Assembly (NCBI RefSeq): GCF_023698535.1
Contig: NZ_JALJCL010000009.1
Location: 114,685-178,684 of the forward strand
Reading direction: 5' to 3'
Source: Halorientalis regularis
GTDB taxonomy: Archaea; Halobacteriota; Halobacteria; Halobacteriales; Haloarculaceae
Length of the DNA: 64,000 bases
Below, one piece after another: positions 33,856-43,055 of this stretch (positions within the stretch are counted from its first letter, which is position 1; every line of letters starts with the position of its first letter). The position numbers were made by a program, and so were the translations under genes. The notes under the pieces are model-generated. The model was not told the origin of the DNA. It saw nothing but the letters and a program-made list of their open reading frames with translations, and did no database searches.

Positions 33856-34818
33856 ATGACTGACGCAGACTCATCGACGCTAGAACAGGAGTCGGACGAC
33901 GCTGTGGAAGCGGCCGGCGACCTCGCTCGCCGCGTCGCCGAGAACGTCGGCGAGGTGATCGTCGGCCACGACGCGGAGATCGAGCACATCCTCACCGCGG
34001 TACTGGGCCGGGGCCACGTCCTGCTGGAGGACGTACCCGGGGTCGGCAAGACGATGCTCGCCCGCTCCATCGCGGCCTCCTTCGACGGCTCGTTCAAGCG
34101 CGTCCAGTTCACGCCGGACCTGTTGCCCTCCGACATCACCGGCATCAACGTCTACAACCAGAAGACCAGCGAGTTCGACTTCCGGCCCGGTCCGGTCTTC
34201 GCCAACGTCGTCCTCGGTGACGAGATCAACCGCGCGCCGCCGAAGACACAGAGTGCCCTGCTGGAGGCCATGGAGGAACAGCAGGTCACGGTCGACGGGG
34301 TGACCCACGAGATGCCCGACCCCTTCACCGTCATCGCGACCCAGAACACGGTCGAGCGCGACCGGACCTACGAACTCCCGATGGCCGAACTCGACCGGTT
34401 CATGAAGAAACTCCACCTGGGATACCCCGATTCGGACGACGAGGCGGAGATGCTCGGGCGCGTGGTCGGGAACCACCCCATCGAGGACCTCTCGCCGGTG
34501 GCCACGCTCGCGGACCTCCAGGCCGCGCGGACCGCGGTCAGCGAGATCACCGTCGAGGAGCCGATCCGGGCCTACGTCACCCGGCTGGCGGAGTACACCC
34601 GCGACCAGGCCCAGCTCGGGGTGAGCCCGCGTGGCTCCATCGCCCTGTTGCGGGCCGCCCAGGCGCGGGCGGCGCTCGCGGGCCGGGACTACGTCGTCCC
34701 CGACGACGTGCAGACGGAGGCGCGGGCGATCATGCCTCACCGGATCCGGACGGCGTCGGCCGACCGGACCGGCGAGGAGATCGTCGGCGAGGCACTGGAG
34801 ACCGTCGCAGTCGAATGA
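33856..34818 (+). CDS. MoxR-family AAA+ ATPase
   Basis: A 320-residue AAA+ protein. Walker A is EDVPGVGKTMLARS, Walker B is VVLGDEINRAPPKTQSALLEAM, sensor 1 is ATQNTVERDRTYELP, and the C-terminal lid follows. MoxR ATPases chaperone or activate partner proteins with DUF58 and von Willebrand modules. Start ATG 33856. It overlaps the next gene by 4 nt (ATGA), so the ATPase, DUF58 protein and transglutaminase form one operon. Confidence 0.95.
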   Translation: MTDADSSTLEQESDDAVEAAGDLARRVAENVGEVIVGHDAEIEHILTAVLGRGHVLLEDVPGVGKTMLARSIAASFDGSFKRVQFTPDLLPSDITGINVYNQKTSEFDFRPGPVFANVVLGDEINRAPPKTQSALLEAMEEQQVTVDGVTHEMPDPFTVIATQNTVERDRTYELPMAELDRFMKKLHLGYPDSDDEAEMLGRVVGNHPIEDLSPVATLADLQAARTAVSEITVEEPIRAYVTRLAEYTRDQAQLGVSPRGSIALLRAAQARAALAGRDYVVPDDVQTEARAIMPHRIRTASADRTGEEIVGEALETVAVE

Positions 34819-35858
34819 GACCGACCTGGCGTACCGTCGGCGTCGTCGGCGTCGCCGTCGGCTCGATCCTGATGGCCGCCGCGTCGGGCGCGCGCGCGCT
34901 GAACGCACTGGCCGCGCCCGCACTGATCGCACTGCTGGTGAGCGTCGTCCAGGTGTTCTACGCTGGCCGGCCGGAAATCGACCGCGAAGACCCCGTTCCC
35001 GGCCACCCCGGCGAGTCACGAACCGTCGAGTTGACCGTCGACGGCGGCGCGCTCGCGCGCGTGACCGACGCCGTCCCGCCGGGCGTCGCAGCCGAGGGAT
35101 ACGACCGGCGGGTGACCCTCCCGGCGACCGTCGCGTACGACATCGAACTCGGCGCGCGGGGTGCGTGGGACCTCGGTCCGCCCCGCGTCGTCGTGACCGA
35201 CGTACTCGGCCTGTTCGTCCGATCCTTCGAACCGGAAGGAACCGCGACGGCGCTGGTCTACCCGCCGCTGGTCGACCTGCGCGAGGACGACGCCGTCGCG
35301 CGCCTGCTCGGATACGACACCGCGACCGACCGGCAGGCCTTCGACACGATCCGCGAGTACGCGCCGGGCGACCCGTTGCGCGACGTGCACTGGAAATCCA
35401 GCGCCAAGCGCAGCGACGGCGACCTCGTTGTCAAGCAGTTCGTCAGCGAGCAACGCGAGTCGACGCTGACCGTCGCGGCAGGAGCCACGCCGGGCCACGA
35501 CGACGCGATGGCGTCGGCCGCGGCCAGCCTCGCGGTGCTGGCGATGGACGCGGGCCTGTCGGTCGGGGTCATCTGCCCGGCCGGCGAGGTGGCGGCCGGC
35601 CGCGGACAGGCCCACCGGCGACACGTCCTCGACCTGCTCGCACGCACCGGCCCGGGACAGCCCGCCCGCCCGGCCCGCGAGGGTGCCGATGTCGTCCTCA
35701 CCGCCGACGAGGACGGCGTGACCGCGACCATCGACGGCCGGGACCACCGCCTCTCGCTCGGTCCGACACCGCCGGAGCCGCCCGAGGGTGACGGCGAGCA
35801 GGCGCGAACGGCCGGGTCCAGTGGGGACGCCTCGGCCGAACAGGAGGTGTCGCGATGA
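34815..35858 (+). CDS. DUF58 family protein
   Basis: A 347-residue protein. Two N-terminal hydrophobic helices (residues about 8-25 and 30-48) are followed by an extracytoplasmic beta domain (PPGVAAEGYDRRVTLPATVAY), then the DUF58 signature REYAPGDPLRDVHWKSSAKR. The rest resembles a vWA fold. DUF58 proteins are partners of MoxR ATPases. Overlaps both neighbours by 4 nt. Pathway not established. Confidence 0.93.
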   Translation: MRPTWRTVGVVGVAVGSILMAAASGARALNALAAPALIALLVSVVQVFYAGRPEIDREDPVPGHPGESRTVELTVDGGALARVTDAVPPGVAAEGYDRRVTLPATVAYDIELGARGAWDLGPPRVVVTDVLGLFVRSFEPEGTATALVYPPLVDLREDDAVARLLGYDTATDRQAFDTIREYAPGDPLRDVHWKSSAKRSDGDLVVKQFVSEQRESTLTVAAGATPGHDDAMASAAASLAVLAMDAGLSVGVICPAGEVAAGRGQAHRRHVLDLLARTGPGQPARPAREGADVVLTADEDGVTATIDGRDHRLSLGPTPPEPPEGDGEQARTAGSSGDASAEQEVSR

Positions 35859-38038
35859 GTACCGAAACTGGCGGTCCGACGGAGCGGGCCGTCGACGCGG
35901 CGAGACGGCCCTTGGCGGCGCTGTTCGAGCCTCGCGGGCTGGCCCTGCTATCGGCGGGACTGCTGCTGTTTTCCTTCACCTTCCCGCTGTACGGGATCAT
36001 CGACGTGGTTGGTGATCCCAGTACGTTCCTGCTGGTCGTCGCGGTGACGCTCGTGCTGGCGACGGGGCTGTCGCGGGTCGTCGGTGCGTGGACGGCGCTA
36101 CCCGTCGGACTGGGCCTGCTGGTCCTCGGGCTCTGGATGTACGCCTCGGCACTGCCGGCGGACGTGGTCGCCCAGCAGGACCGCATCCTCGGCGACGTGG
36201 TGTCGCTGTTCATGGGCCTGTCGGTGCTGCGCCTCCAGATGATCGAACTGTTCGCGCTGGCGTACACGCCAGCCCCGGTCTTTCTGACGTGGTACCTGGT
36301 GCTCCGGCGGCGATACGTCGGGGCGGCGCTCGTCGGCGGGGCCGCGCTGACGTTCTTCGTCCTCACGGGTGACGTGGACACGCTGGTCGCGTTGCTCGGC
36401 GCGCTGGGTGCGGTCGGGACGGTCGGGTTCGGCCGGCTCGAACGGTTCGGCGGGGCCGACCGGGCCGTCGAGACGATGGCCGTCGTCCTCGCGGCGATGG
36501 TGGTCGCGACGATGCTGGTCAGCGTCGTCCCCGGCGGGACCGGGACGCCGTTCGGCCTGTTCGGGGAGGGCGGCACCGACACCATCGAGGGGAGCCTGAT
36601 CAACTCCGATCAGCGCGTCTCGATCCAGGGATCGATCAGCCTCTCCTCGGCGGTCCGGTTCACGGTCGAGAGCCCACGCGAGGCCTACTGGCGGACGGGA
36701 GCCTACGACCGCTACACGGGCGACGGCTGGGTCCGAACCGGCTCGACACTCGACTATCGGGGTGAGATGAGCGGCCCGCAGGGCGAGAGCCGGATCGTCG
36801 AGCAGGCGGTGACCATCGAGTCGGAACTCGACGCCATGCCCGCGGCCTGGAAGCCAGTCAGGGTCAGCGAGAACGTGGCCGGGGACACGTCGGTGACCTC
36901 GCTGGGCGGGCTCCAGCCCGCGTCGGCGTTCACGCCCGGCGACAGCTACACGGTCGTCAGCCGCCAGCCCGTGGTGTCGCCGCGGCGCCTCCAGCGGGCC
37001 GGTGACGACTATCCCGGCCGCATCGAGTCGCGGTACACGAACCTCCCCGCGAGTACGCCCGACCGGGTGGCGACACGCACCCGCCAGATTCAGGACGGGG
37101 CCGGGGCCGACACGGCCTACGAGACGGCCAGAGCGGTCGAGTCCTACCTGGAACGGGAGAAGGGGTACTCGCTGGAGGTGGACCGCCCCGACGGCGAGGT
37201 CGCCGACAGCTTCCTGTTCGAGATGGACGAGGGGTACTGCACGTACTTCGCGACGACGATGGTGACGATGCTGCGAACCCAGGACATCCCGGCGCGGTTC
37301 GTCGTCGGCTACACGACGGGCGAACAGGTCGACAGCGGTACCTATCAGGTCCGTGGCCTGGACTCCCACGCCTGGGTCGAGGTCTACTTCCCGGACGTGG
37401 GCTGGGTGCAGTTCGACCCGACGCCGGCCGGGCCGCGACAGGACGCCGAGCAAGACCGGATCGAGGGCGGCGGGGACCTCGGGAACGTCGACGACGACCC
37501 CGAGCCGACGACCGAACCGCCGTCGACGCCGGACCGGCCGACGACGAATCCGTCCCCGGCGACGCCGGGGTCGACCGTGGGGCCGATCCGGACGCCGACG
37601 ACCGACGGGGACGCGGTACGGACGGCGAACGACGAGCGCGGTGGCATTCCGCTGCCCGAACCGCCGTCGCGCGAGGAGGCGGCGCTCATCCTCGTGGTGC
37701 TGGCCGGCGTCGCCGCGGGCGCACGCCGGCTGGGTCTCCACGAGCGTGCCTACCGGGCCGTGTGGGTCCGCTGGCAACCCCGGGCCGACCCGGCGAGTGA
37801 CGTACAGCGAGCGTTCGAGCGCGTCGAGTACGTCCTCGCGCGCGAGGAACGGCCACGCCGGGACGGGGAGACCCCACGGCAGTATCTGGCGGCTATCGAC
37901 GCCGACGAGCCCGTCGAACGGGTGTATCGGCTCCACGAGCGGGCTCGGTACGCCGGAGACGTGACGGTGAGCCTCGCCGACGACGCCGTGGCAGCGGCAA
38001 ACGAGATCGTCCGGGAGCGGACGGGGCCCCTGGGCTGA
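35855..38038 (+). CDS. Membrane transglutaminase-like protein (TgpA/DUF3488 type)
   Basis: A 727-residue protein of the TgpA type. The N-terminus has about seven hydrophobic helices to residue 230, then an extracytoplasmic region with a transglutaminase-like core: Cys462 (GYCTYFATTMV), His505 (SHAWVEV) and Asp521 (QFDPTP) give the Cys-His-Asp triad. After a Pro/Thr linker is a last membrane segment, then a cytoplasmic DUF4129-like tail (ERVEYVLAREERPRRDGETP). The triad is intact, so an active thiol enzyme is likely. Likely role: cell-envelope protein modification with the MoxR/DUF58 partners. Confidence 0.92.
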   Translation: MSTETGGPTERAVDAARRPLAALFEPRGLALLSAGLLLFSFTFPLYGIIDVVGDPSTFLLVVAVTLVLATGLSRVVGAWTALPVGLGLLVLGLWMYASALPADVVAQQDRILGDVVSLFMGLSVLRLQMIELFALAYTPAPVFLTWYLVLRRRYVGAALVGGAALTFFVLTGDVDTLVALLGALGAVGTVGFGRLERFGGADRAVETMAVVLAAMVVATMLVSVVPGGTGTPFGLFGEGGTDTIEGSLINSDQRVSIQGSISLSSAVRFTVESPREAYWRTGAYDRYTGDGWVRTGSTLDYRGEMSGPQGESRIVEQAVTIESELDAMPAAWKPVRVSENVAGDTSVTSLGGLQPASAFTPGDSYTVVSRQPVVSPRRLQRAGDDYPGRIESRYTNLPASTPDRVATRTRQIQDGAGADTAYETARAVESYLEREKGYSLEVDRPDGEVADSFLFEMDEGYCTYFATTMVTMLRTQDIPARFVVGYTTGEQVDSGTYQVRGLDSHAWVEVYFPDVGWVQFDPTPAGPRQDAEQDRIEGGGDLGNVDDDPEPTTEPPSTPDRPTTNPSPATPGSTVGPIRTPTTDGDAVRTANDERGGIPLPEPPSREEAALILVVLAGVAAGARRLGLHERAYRAVWVRWQPRADPASDVQRAFERVEYVLAREERPRRDGETPRQYLAAIDADEPVERVYRLHERARYAGDVTVSLADDAVAAANEIVRERTGPLG

Positions 38039-38106
38039 CCGCCGAGACCGGCTTGCAGGGCTTGCTTCCGCAGGTCCCGAAGGTGTTTAATACGTCGGTT
38101 TCGTAG

Positions 38107-38412
<306 letters not shown>

Positions 38413-38424
38413 CACCGAGCCCAT

Positions 38425-38812
38425 CCTGACGGAGGTTCGGACGGGCCAAGAGCGGCCGTCGGGTCATTCTCCGACCGTCTCACCCGAGAGCGCCGCGACG
38501 ACCGCGAGCGAACTCCGGTCCGCGTTCGACGGCCGCGGGAACCGCATCACTGTCGTCGAGTTGTCCTCACTGCTGGACCGGATCCGGGAGTACTTCGGGC
38601 CCCTCAACGCCGCGTTGCTCGCCATCGGGTCGATCTCGCTGGTCGTCGCGGGCGTCAGCATCGTCAACGTGATGTTGATGAGCACGAGCGAGCGCAACGT
38701 CGACTTCCTGGTCCTGGCGTTCTGTTTCGGCGTCGGCACGAGCCTCCGCAGCGGTCTCTACCCCGCCTGGAAGACGGCCAATCGACGCCCGGTCGAGGCG
38801 CTGAACGGATGA
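38425..38812 (+). pseudogene. Remnant of a MacB/FtsX-type ABC permease C-terminus
   Basis: In frame 2 the segment contains LLAIGSISLVVAGVSIVNVMLMSTSERN, a clear match to the third quarter of MacB-type FtsX permeases, followed directly by GVGTSLRSGLYPAWKTANRRPVEALNG, which is their last segment. In intact proteins these are separated by about 60-80 residues with two further membrane helices; here they are fused through LVLAFCFGVG. No start codon or N-terminal domain exists upstream. This is a decayed gene with an internal deletion. Confidence 0.8.
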
Positions 38813-39176
38813 GCTTCGGTTTTTCGGAGTTGATTTAATTTAATTTCTTAGTAAATTTAATGGGGGAGATCGAACAAGTGGTCGACAATGAGCGGGGGAT
38901 GCTCTGTCGGGTGGGGAATCGGTAGTGCAATCGCGGCGGCGCTGCCGTTGTGGCTGGCCACCGGCCCTGGCGGCGCCGGCCGGGGTACTTCAGCCGGGCG
39001 GTCTGCTGGGCGGTGACTTCGCCAGTCAGCTGAAGGGACTGGTCGGCACGCTCGAACAGTTCGCGCGACTGCTCGACCTGCTGGTGACGCTGCTGCAGAA
39101 CGGCCGCGGTGGGCTGTAACCGCTCGCGGTCGGCGGACCTGCGTGGCGGCCACTGAGCGGATCAGAGGGATACCCG
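38813..39176 (+). pseudogene. Decayed stretch, possible fragment of a small secreted-protein gene
   Basis: AT-rich patch 38830-38870 (TTTAATTTAATTTCTTAG), then GC-rich sequence. A frame from about 38925 to 39119 ends in GGDFASQLKGLVGTLEQF and LLDLLVTLLQNGRGGL, an amphipathic helix-like end without a credible N-terminus; another frame from 38888 encodes a hydrophobic AAALPLWLATG piece. Taken together these look like frameshifted remains of one gene. I do not recognise the family. Confidence 0.35.
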
Positions 39177-39494
39177 ATGGGATCGTTCCGAATCTACGGC
39201 GGGGGGCCGACGCTCGCGTATCCGTCGAGTGCCGACGCGGCGTTCGGGCTGGACACGCCGGAACGGGGCACGACGGTCCGGTCGGGGACGCTCCGGGTCG
39301 GCGGCCGGAGTCCGACCGACTCCGTCGTGGTCCGGATCGCCGACGCGACGGGGACGCGAGTCCTGCGGACGAACACCTCCGTGTCCGGCGGCGAGTTCGA
39401 GACGTGGATCACGGGTCTGCCGGACGGGCAGTACACGCTGACCGTGACGGCCGCAGGCGACCGGCGCACGACCCGGACGGTCGCGTTCGACTAG
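39177..39494 (+). CDS. Ig-like beta-domain protein fragment (105 aa)
   Basis: A 105-residue frame with an immunoglobulin-like beta pattern in its C-terminal 70 residues (SVVVRIADATGTRVLRTNT, SGGEFETWITGLPDGQYTLT, TRTVAFD). It lacks a signal peptide, so it may be the end of a once longer secreted protein. Its TAG shares CTAG with the convergent Nudix gene stop, which argues that the stop is not accidental. Low confidence as an expressed gene because it follows two decayed segments. Confidence 0.4.
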   Translation: MGSFRIYGGGPTLAYPSSADAAFGLDTPERGTTVRSGTLRVGGRSPTDSVVVRIADATGTRVLRTNTSVSGGEFETWITGLPDGQYTLTVTAAGDRRTTRTVAFD

Positions 39495-40108
39495 AGCAGG
39501 TCGTCGGCCTGGGCCAGCAGGATCCCTTCGATAGTGGCGTCGTTGGACGGTTCCTGCCGGGCCACCGCCAGGGCCTCGTCGACGGGGACGGTCGTCACGC
39601 TGAGGAACTCGTTGTCGTCGAGGTCGGCGTCGACCGGTTCGAGGCCCTCGGCGAAGACGATGCCCCGGCGGTGCCGGAGGACGCCGGTCGAACACCAGAA
39701 CTCCTCGATCAGAGAGAGACCGGCGGCGTCGAACCCAGTCTCCTCTCGGAGTTCCCGGCGGCCGGCGTCGGTGTAGCTCTCGCCGTCCTCGACGATTCCG
39801 GCGGGGAGTTCGAGACACTGCTCCCGGATCGTCGGTCGGTACTGGTCGACCATGACGAGGTGGTCGTCGTCGCCGTCCCCCACGACGTGGCCCGGTGCCA
39901 CGGCCACGACGACGGCCGCGGCGGGCAGATCCGCCCAGTAGTAGTGTTTCTCCGAGCCGTCGGGCTGGCCGACGCGGTCGTAGCCGCCGGTGTACCAGCC
40001 GGTCTCGTACTCGACCGCCGACTCCAGCACGGGCCAGTCGAAGTCCTCGGGTTCGCGGGCGGGGTGGTCGTCGGCGTCGAACCGCCGGTTGATCGGATCG
40101 TCGGTCAT
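39491..40108 (-). CDS. Nudix hydrolase (ADP-ribose pyrophosphatase-like)
   Basis: A 205-residue Nudix enzyme. The box reads GIVEDGESYTDAGRRELREETGF (GxE..REx2EE core) at residues about 104-126, preceded by the proline-rich ELPAGIVE loop typical of ADP-ribose pyrophosphatases. N-terminal region carries strands (AAVVVAVAPGHVV). It likely hydrolyses nucleoside diphosphate sugars. The ATG overlaps the stop of the upstream gene by 4 nt (ATGA), so it is the last gene of a minus-strand operon (39491-42010). Confidence 0.9.
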   Translation of the reverse strand: MTDDPINRRFDADDHPAREPEDFDWPVLESAVEYETGWYTGGYDRVGQPDGSEKHYYWADLPAAAVVVAVAPGHVVGDGDDDHLVMVDQYRPTIREQCLELPAGIVEDGESYTDAGRRELREETGFDAAGLSLIEEFWCSTGVLRHRRGIVFAEGLEPVDADLDDNEFLSVTTVPVDEALAVARQEPSNDATIEGILLAQADDLL

Positions 40109-40521
40109 GGGGTCTGTGTCACCTCCAGTCGGTAAACGGTGCCGTTCTCGCGGACGAAGATGGCACTGTCGGTCGCACCGGACTGGTTGCGCTGTCTGAC
40201 CGCGTCGAACTCGTCGAACGGCGAGTGGGTGAACGCGCCTTTCAGTCCGACGGGCCCCTTCCAGTACGGCTCCGACCGGCCCGTCGCGTTGGCGGTCCCG
40301 TCGCCCGCCGCCGCGGTCGCGTTGGCCAGCGCGGCCGCCGTGTAGGGATACCGGTTGTCCGAGAGCGAGTCGGCCGGGATCGCCGTCCGGTTGTCCGTCG
40401 CCGTCGCCGTCATGTAGTAGGGATCGCCGCTTTTCAGGTAGCCCGGGAGGGCACCGAGCGCCAGCAGCAAGACGATGGCGGCGAGGAGGGCGAGTGTGAC
40501 CCGACGCGTGATCTGTCGCAT
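40105..40521 (-). CDS. Predicted secreted or membrane-anchored protein (138 aa)
   Basis: N-terminal membrane segment LALLAAIVLLLALGALPGYL (residues about 11-30) preceded by basic MRQITRRV, so it is either a signal anchor or an exported protein. The remainder is a soluble domain with Asn-rich NATAAAGDGTANATGRSEP, WKGPVGLKGAFTHSPFDEF and a C-terminal IFVRENGTVYRLEVTQ strand. ATG 40521 is preferred to a GTG 6 nt upstream. I do not recognise the family. Confidence 0.65.
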   Translation of the reverse strand: MRQITRRVTLALLAAIVLLLALGALPGYLKSGDPYYMTATATDNRTAIPADSLSDNRYPYTAAALANATAAAGDGTANATGRSEPYWKGPVGLKGAFTHSPFDEFDAVRQRNQSGATDSAIFVRENGTVYRLEVTQTP

Positions 40522-40562
40522 GGCCACTACTCGGGGGGCCGGCCGAAAAACGATAGCGGATC

Positions 40563-40991
40563 CTACTGGTCGCCGGTAACGATATCGCGATAGGCGCTGC
40601 CGAAGGCCTGCCGGCGGAGGGTGCCGACGGCCGCGTCCTCTCGTTCCTGAAAGGTCGCGGCGACCACCGTCTCGGCGAAGGGGACGGCGTGCCAGACCAC
40701 CCGGTCGACGTTCTCGCTCCCGATCATCTCGCGCTGGTAGTCGGGGTGGTCCTCACACCAGTCCTCGAACTCGGCGTCGGTGCCGACGGTCACTTCGAGC
40801 ATGGAGGCGAAGATGGCCTCGTGGGCGGTCGCGACGACCGAACCCGTCACCCGGTCCTCGTACTCCTCGCTGTCGAAGTCCATGGCTTTCGCGACTTCAC
40901 GAACGCTGGTCTGTGCGGCCGGGCCGACGGCCGCGTACAGCTCGCCTGCTTCCGCCGCCGTCTCGGGCGCGAACACTCCCTCGGTGTGCAT
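40563..40991 (-). CDS. DUF5809-like haloarchaeal protein
   Basis: A 142-residue acidic, mostly helical protein: AAEAGELYAAVGPAAQTSVR, EEYEDRVTGSVVATAHEAIF, VVWHAVPFAETVVAATFQER. It lies directly next to the DUF5810-like gene; I recall these two families as neighbours in haloarchaea, but the numbers are not verified. There are no cysteine motifs. Function unknown. It is part of the minus-strand operon with rimI. Confidence 0.65.
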   Translation of the reverse strand: MHTEGVFAPETAAEAGELYAAVGPAAQTSVREVAKAMDFDSEEYEDRVTGSVVATAHEAIFASMLEVTVGTDAEFEDWCEDHPDYQREMIGSENVDRVVWHAVPFAETVVAATFQEREDAAVGTLRRQAFGSAYRDIVTGDQ

Positions 40992-41015
40992 GTCCGACTC
41001 TGCGGGCCGCTCCGG

Positions 41016-41504
41016 TTACTCGGTTTCGGAGTCGGTCGCGTCCTCGTCGCCGTCGCTCTCGCCCTCGCTCGCGGGAGGTTCCGCCCCGCTCACGAAGTCC
41101 GAGGACTCGCTCCGCTCGTCCTCTCCATCCTGCATCTGTCGTGTCATCTCGCGGGCCTCTTCCAGAATCTCCTCGTCCTCGTCGTCGAGGCCGGTCATCT
41201 GGCTGGCGCGCTCGCGGCCGCGCTCGACGGCCCGGCTCTCGTCTTCGAACAGCGCGCCCGACCGCTCGTGGTCGTGGTCGTGCTCCACAGTGTCCTCGAA
41301 GACCTGCGGATAGTCGGTCTCCTCGGCGATCTCGGTGACGGTCGCGGCCAGGGCGTCGGCGTCGGCCTGGTCCCAGTCGGGCGCGTGGTCGTCGAGCCAG
41401 GCCTCGTGGTCGTCGTCGCCGAGCAAGGCCGTGAAGGCGAGGTGGTTCGCCAGGTGTTCGGCGTCGGCCTGAGGGTCCTCACACACCGGGCAGGCGTATC
41501 CCAT
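41016..41504 (-). CDS. DUF5810-like zinc-finger protein with acidic tail
   Basis: A 162-residue protein starting MGYACPVCEDPQADAEHLANH: a C-x2-C plus a downstream H-x3-H arrangement that looks like a C2H2 zinc site. The middle is acidic and helical, and residues 130-162 are Glu/Asp/Ser-rich. The DUF5810 name is recalled and not verified. Function unknown. It lies between rimI and the DUF5809-like gene in one transcription direction. Confidence 0.65.
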   Translation of the reverse strand: MGYACPVCEDPQADAEHLANHLAFTALLGDDDHEAWLDDHAPDWDQADADALAATVTEIAEETDYPQVFEDTVEHDHDHERSGALFEDESRAVERGRERASQMTGLDDEDEEILEEAREMTRQMQDGEDERSESSDFVSGAEPPASEGESDGDEDATDSETE

Positions 41505-41536
41505 GTCCTGCCCAAGCGGGCGCGGACGGATAGACC

Positions 41537-42010
41537 TTACAGGTCCACGACCATGATGAGCGCGTTCTCCCCGTCGTCGTAGTAGCGGGGGACCGTTCGC
41601 CGGTGATCGAACCCGAAGGACTCGTAGAGGTTCCGGGCCGTCTCGTTGCTCTCCCGGACTTCGAGTTTCACCTCGGCGACACCCTGGGCGCGCATGACGC
41701 CCAGCGCCCGCCGGAGGAGGGTAGACCCGACGCCCTGGCCACGCTGGTCGGGATGGACGGCCAGGTCCTTGACGTGGCCCAGCGGCCGGCCGTGGTTGGG
41801 CACCGAGTCAGCGACGATGTAGCCCGCGACGCCAGCGCCGACCTCCGCGACGAGAAAGGTCGGTTCCCCGACGTACCGCTGGAAGGCGGCAAAGGGCCAC
41901 GGCTGGGGGAAGGAGGCCTTCTCGATGCGATACACCGCGAGCAGGTCCGCCTTGACCGCCTCCCGGACGGTCGGCGCGGGCGTATCGGAGTCGGGTGCGG
42001 GCGTGGTCAC
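41537..42010 (-). CDS. rimI: Ribosomal protein uS18-type N-alpha-acetyltransferase
   Basis: A 157-residue GNAT protein of the RimI/Naa10-like type that acetylates N-terminal residues. Acetyl-CoA loop is HVKDLAVHPDQRGQGVGSTL (RGQGVG), then the VKLEVRESNETARNLYESFGF helix and strand. In archaea this family acetylates many proteins beyond S18. First gene of the minus-strand operon 39491-42010. Confidence 0.9.
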   Translation of the reverse strand: MTTPAPDSDTPAPTVREAVKADLLAVYRIEKASFPQPWPFAAFQRYVGEPTFLVAEVGAGVAGYIVADSVPNHGRPLGHVKDLAVHPDQRGQGVGSTLLRRALGVMRAQGVAEVKLEVRESNETARNLYESFGFDHRRTVPRYYDDGENALIMVVDL

Positions 42011-42327
42011 GGCAGTGACTTGAACGCGGCCCCACTAAGCCCTTTCACCGCCCCGAACGAGCGACGGCGGCGTGTCGTCGATCCCCGCCAGTAGCTGTGT
42101 CCGTCTCCTGTCACGAAGATCGCCAGTCGGAAGCTTCATTATTATCAGGCTCTTAACCTCGGGTGCACCCATTTTTCGGGTGCCACCCCCCAACATCCCC
42201 CCTCTACCCCCCGTTTTCTACTGTACCACCGATCAACGGCGGTCTCGGCCGCCGGATAGCGACTGGTTTATCCGGCCAGCCGTCCCACCGACTTTTCCAC
42301 GTACGATAACTGGTCGGAATTAACCCC
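42011..42327. other. 317-bp intergenic region, no gene supported
   Basis: AT-rich around 42128-42150 (AAGCTTCATTATTATCAGG). At 42161-42185 CACCC and GGGTG form a short hairpin around ATTTTTC. An 83-codon frame (42072-42323) is Arg/Pro/Ser-rich and non-haloarchaeal in composition, so I do not call it. It probably holds the rimI operon promoter and the engB 3' region. Confidence 0.45.
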
Positions 42328-42945
42328 TCAGAAAAAGGTGAAGAGGTCGTCGCGTTGCTGTTCGTGGAGGTGGTGTCGGACCGCCTCGGTCATGGGGTCG
42401 ATGGACCCGCGTTTGGCGGTGATCGGGGCGATGGTCTCCTGCCACTGTTTCCAGGGTGGGAGCAGTCCGAGCCTGTCACAGAGGGCGTCGAGGCGCTCGT
42501 CCCGATCCGGTACCTTGTCCATCTTGTTGACCGCGACGACGACGGGGATGCCCATGTCCCGCAAGAAGTGGAACATCTCCACGTCGTGTGGGATCTCGTC
42601 GGGCCCGGAGTGGCGGTCGATGATGTCGATCACGGCTTTGCCGTCGACCACCAGCACCGCGACGAGGATCTGCTCGGCGTAGGTCTCCAGATACGCGACG
42701 ATGTCGTCTTTGATCTCCTCGCGAACCTCGTCGGGGACGCCCTTCATGAACCCGAAGCCGGGGAGGTCGGTGAGGACGAAGTCCTCGGCGTTCCAGTCGT
42801 AGTGGTTGGGCTGGCGCGTGACGCCCGGCCGCTGGCCCGTATCGAACGTGTGGCCGGTCAGTTCACGCATCAGCGTCGACTTGCCGACGTTCGAGCGCCC
42901 CACGAGAACGACCTCGGCGCTCCGGTCCGGCCGCGAATCGAACAT
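42328..42945 (-). CDS. engB: EngB-type GTPase
   Basis: A 205-residue TRAFAC GTPase with G1 [10 protein letters not shown]2 region [13 protein letters not shown]3 DLPGFG and G4 NKMD. Assigned to EngB/YsxC, a ribosome-assembly factor. Archaeal length. It is divergent from the DUF389 gene with 110 nt between starts. The C-terminal tail ends DDLFTFF. Confidence 0.93.
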   Translation of the reverse strand: MFDSRPDRSAEVVLVGRSNVGKSTLMRELTGHTFDTGQRPGVTRQPNHYDWNAEDFVLTDLPGFGFMKGVPDEVREEIKDDIVAYLETYAEQILVAVLVVDGKAVIDIIDRHSGPDEIPHDVEMFHFLRDMGIPVVVAVNKMDKVPDRDERLDALCDRLGLLPPWKQWQETIAPITAKRGSIDPMTEAVRHHLHEQQRDDLFTFF

Positions 42946-43055
42946 GGAGGCGTCTAGACGACTGGGGCGGATAAGCGTCGCTGTTTCCGACCGTGGACGG
43001 ATCGCGCGATGACTGGCCCGCCACGTATTTCCCGACCCCCCTCGGAGTGTCCGGT

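Noticed and set aside
42072..42323. 83-codon frame in the rimI-engB spacer
   Set aside because: Composition is unlike haloarchaeal proteins (Arg, Pro, Ser, Phe with few acids) and there is no start context.
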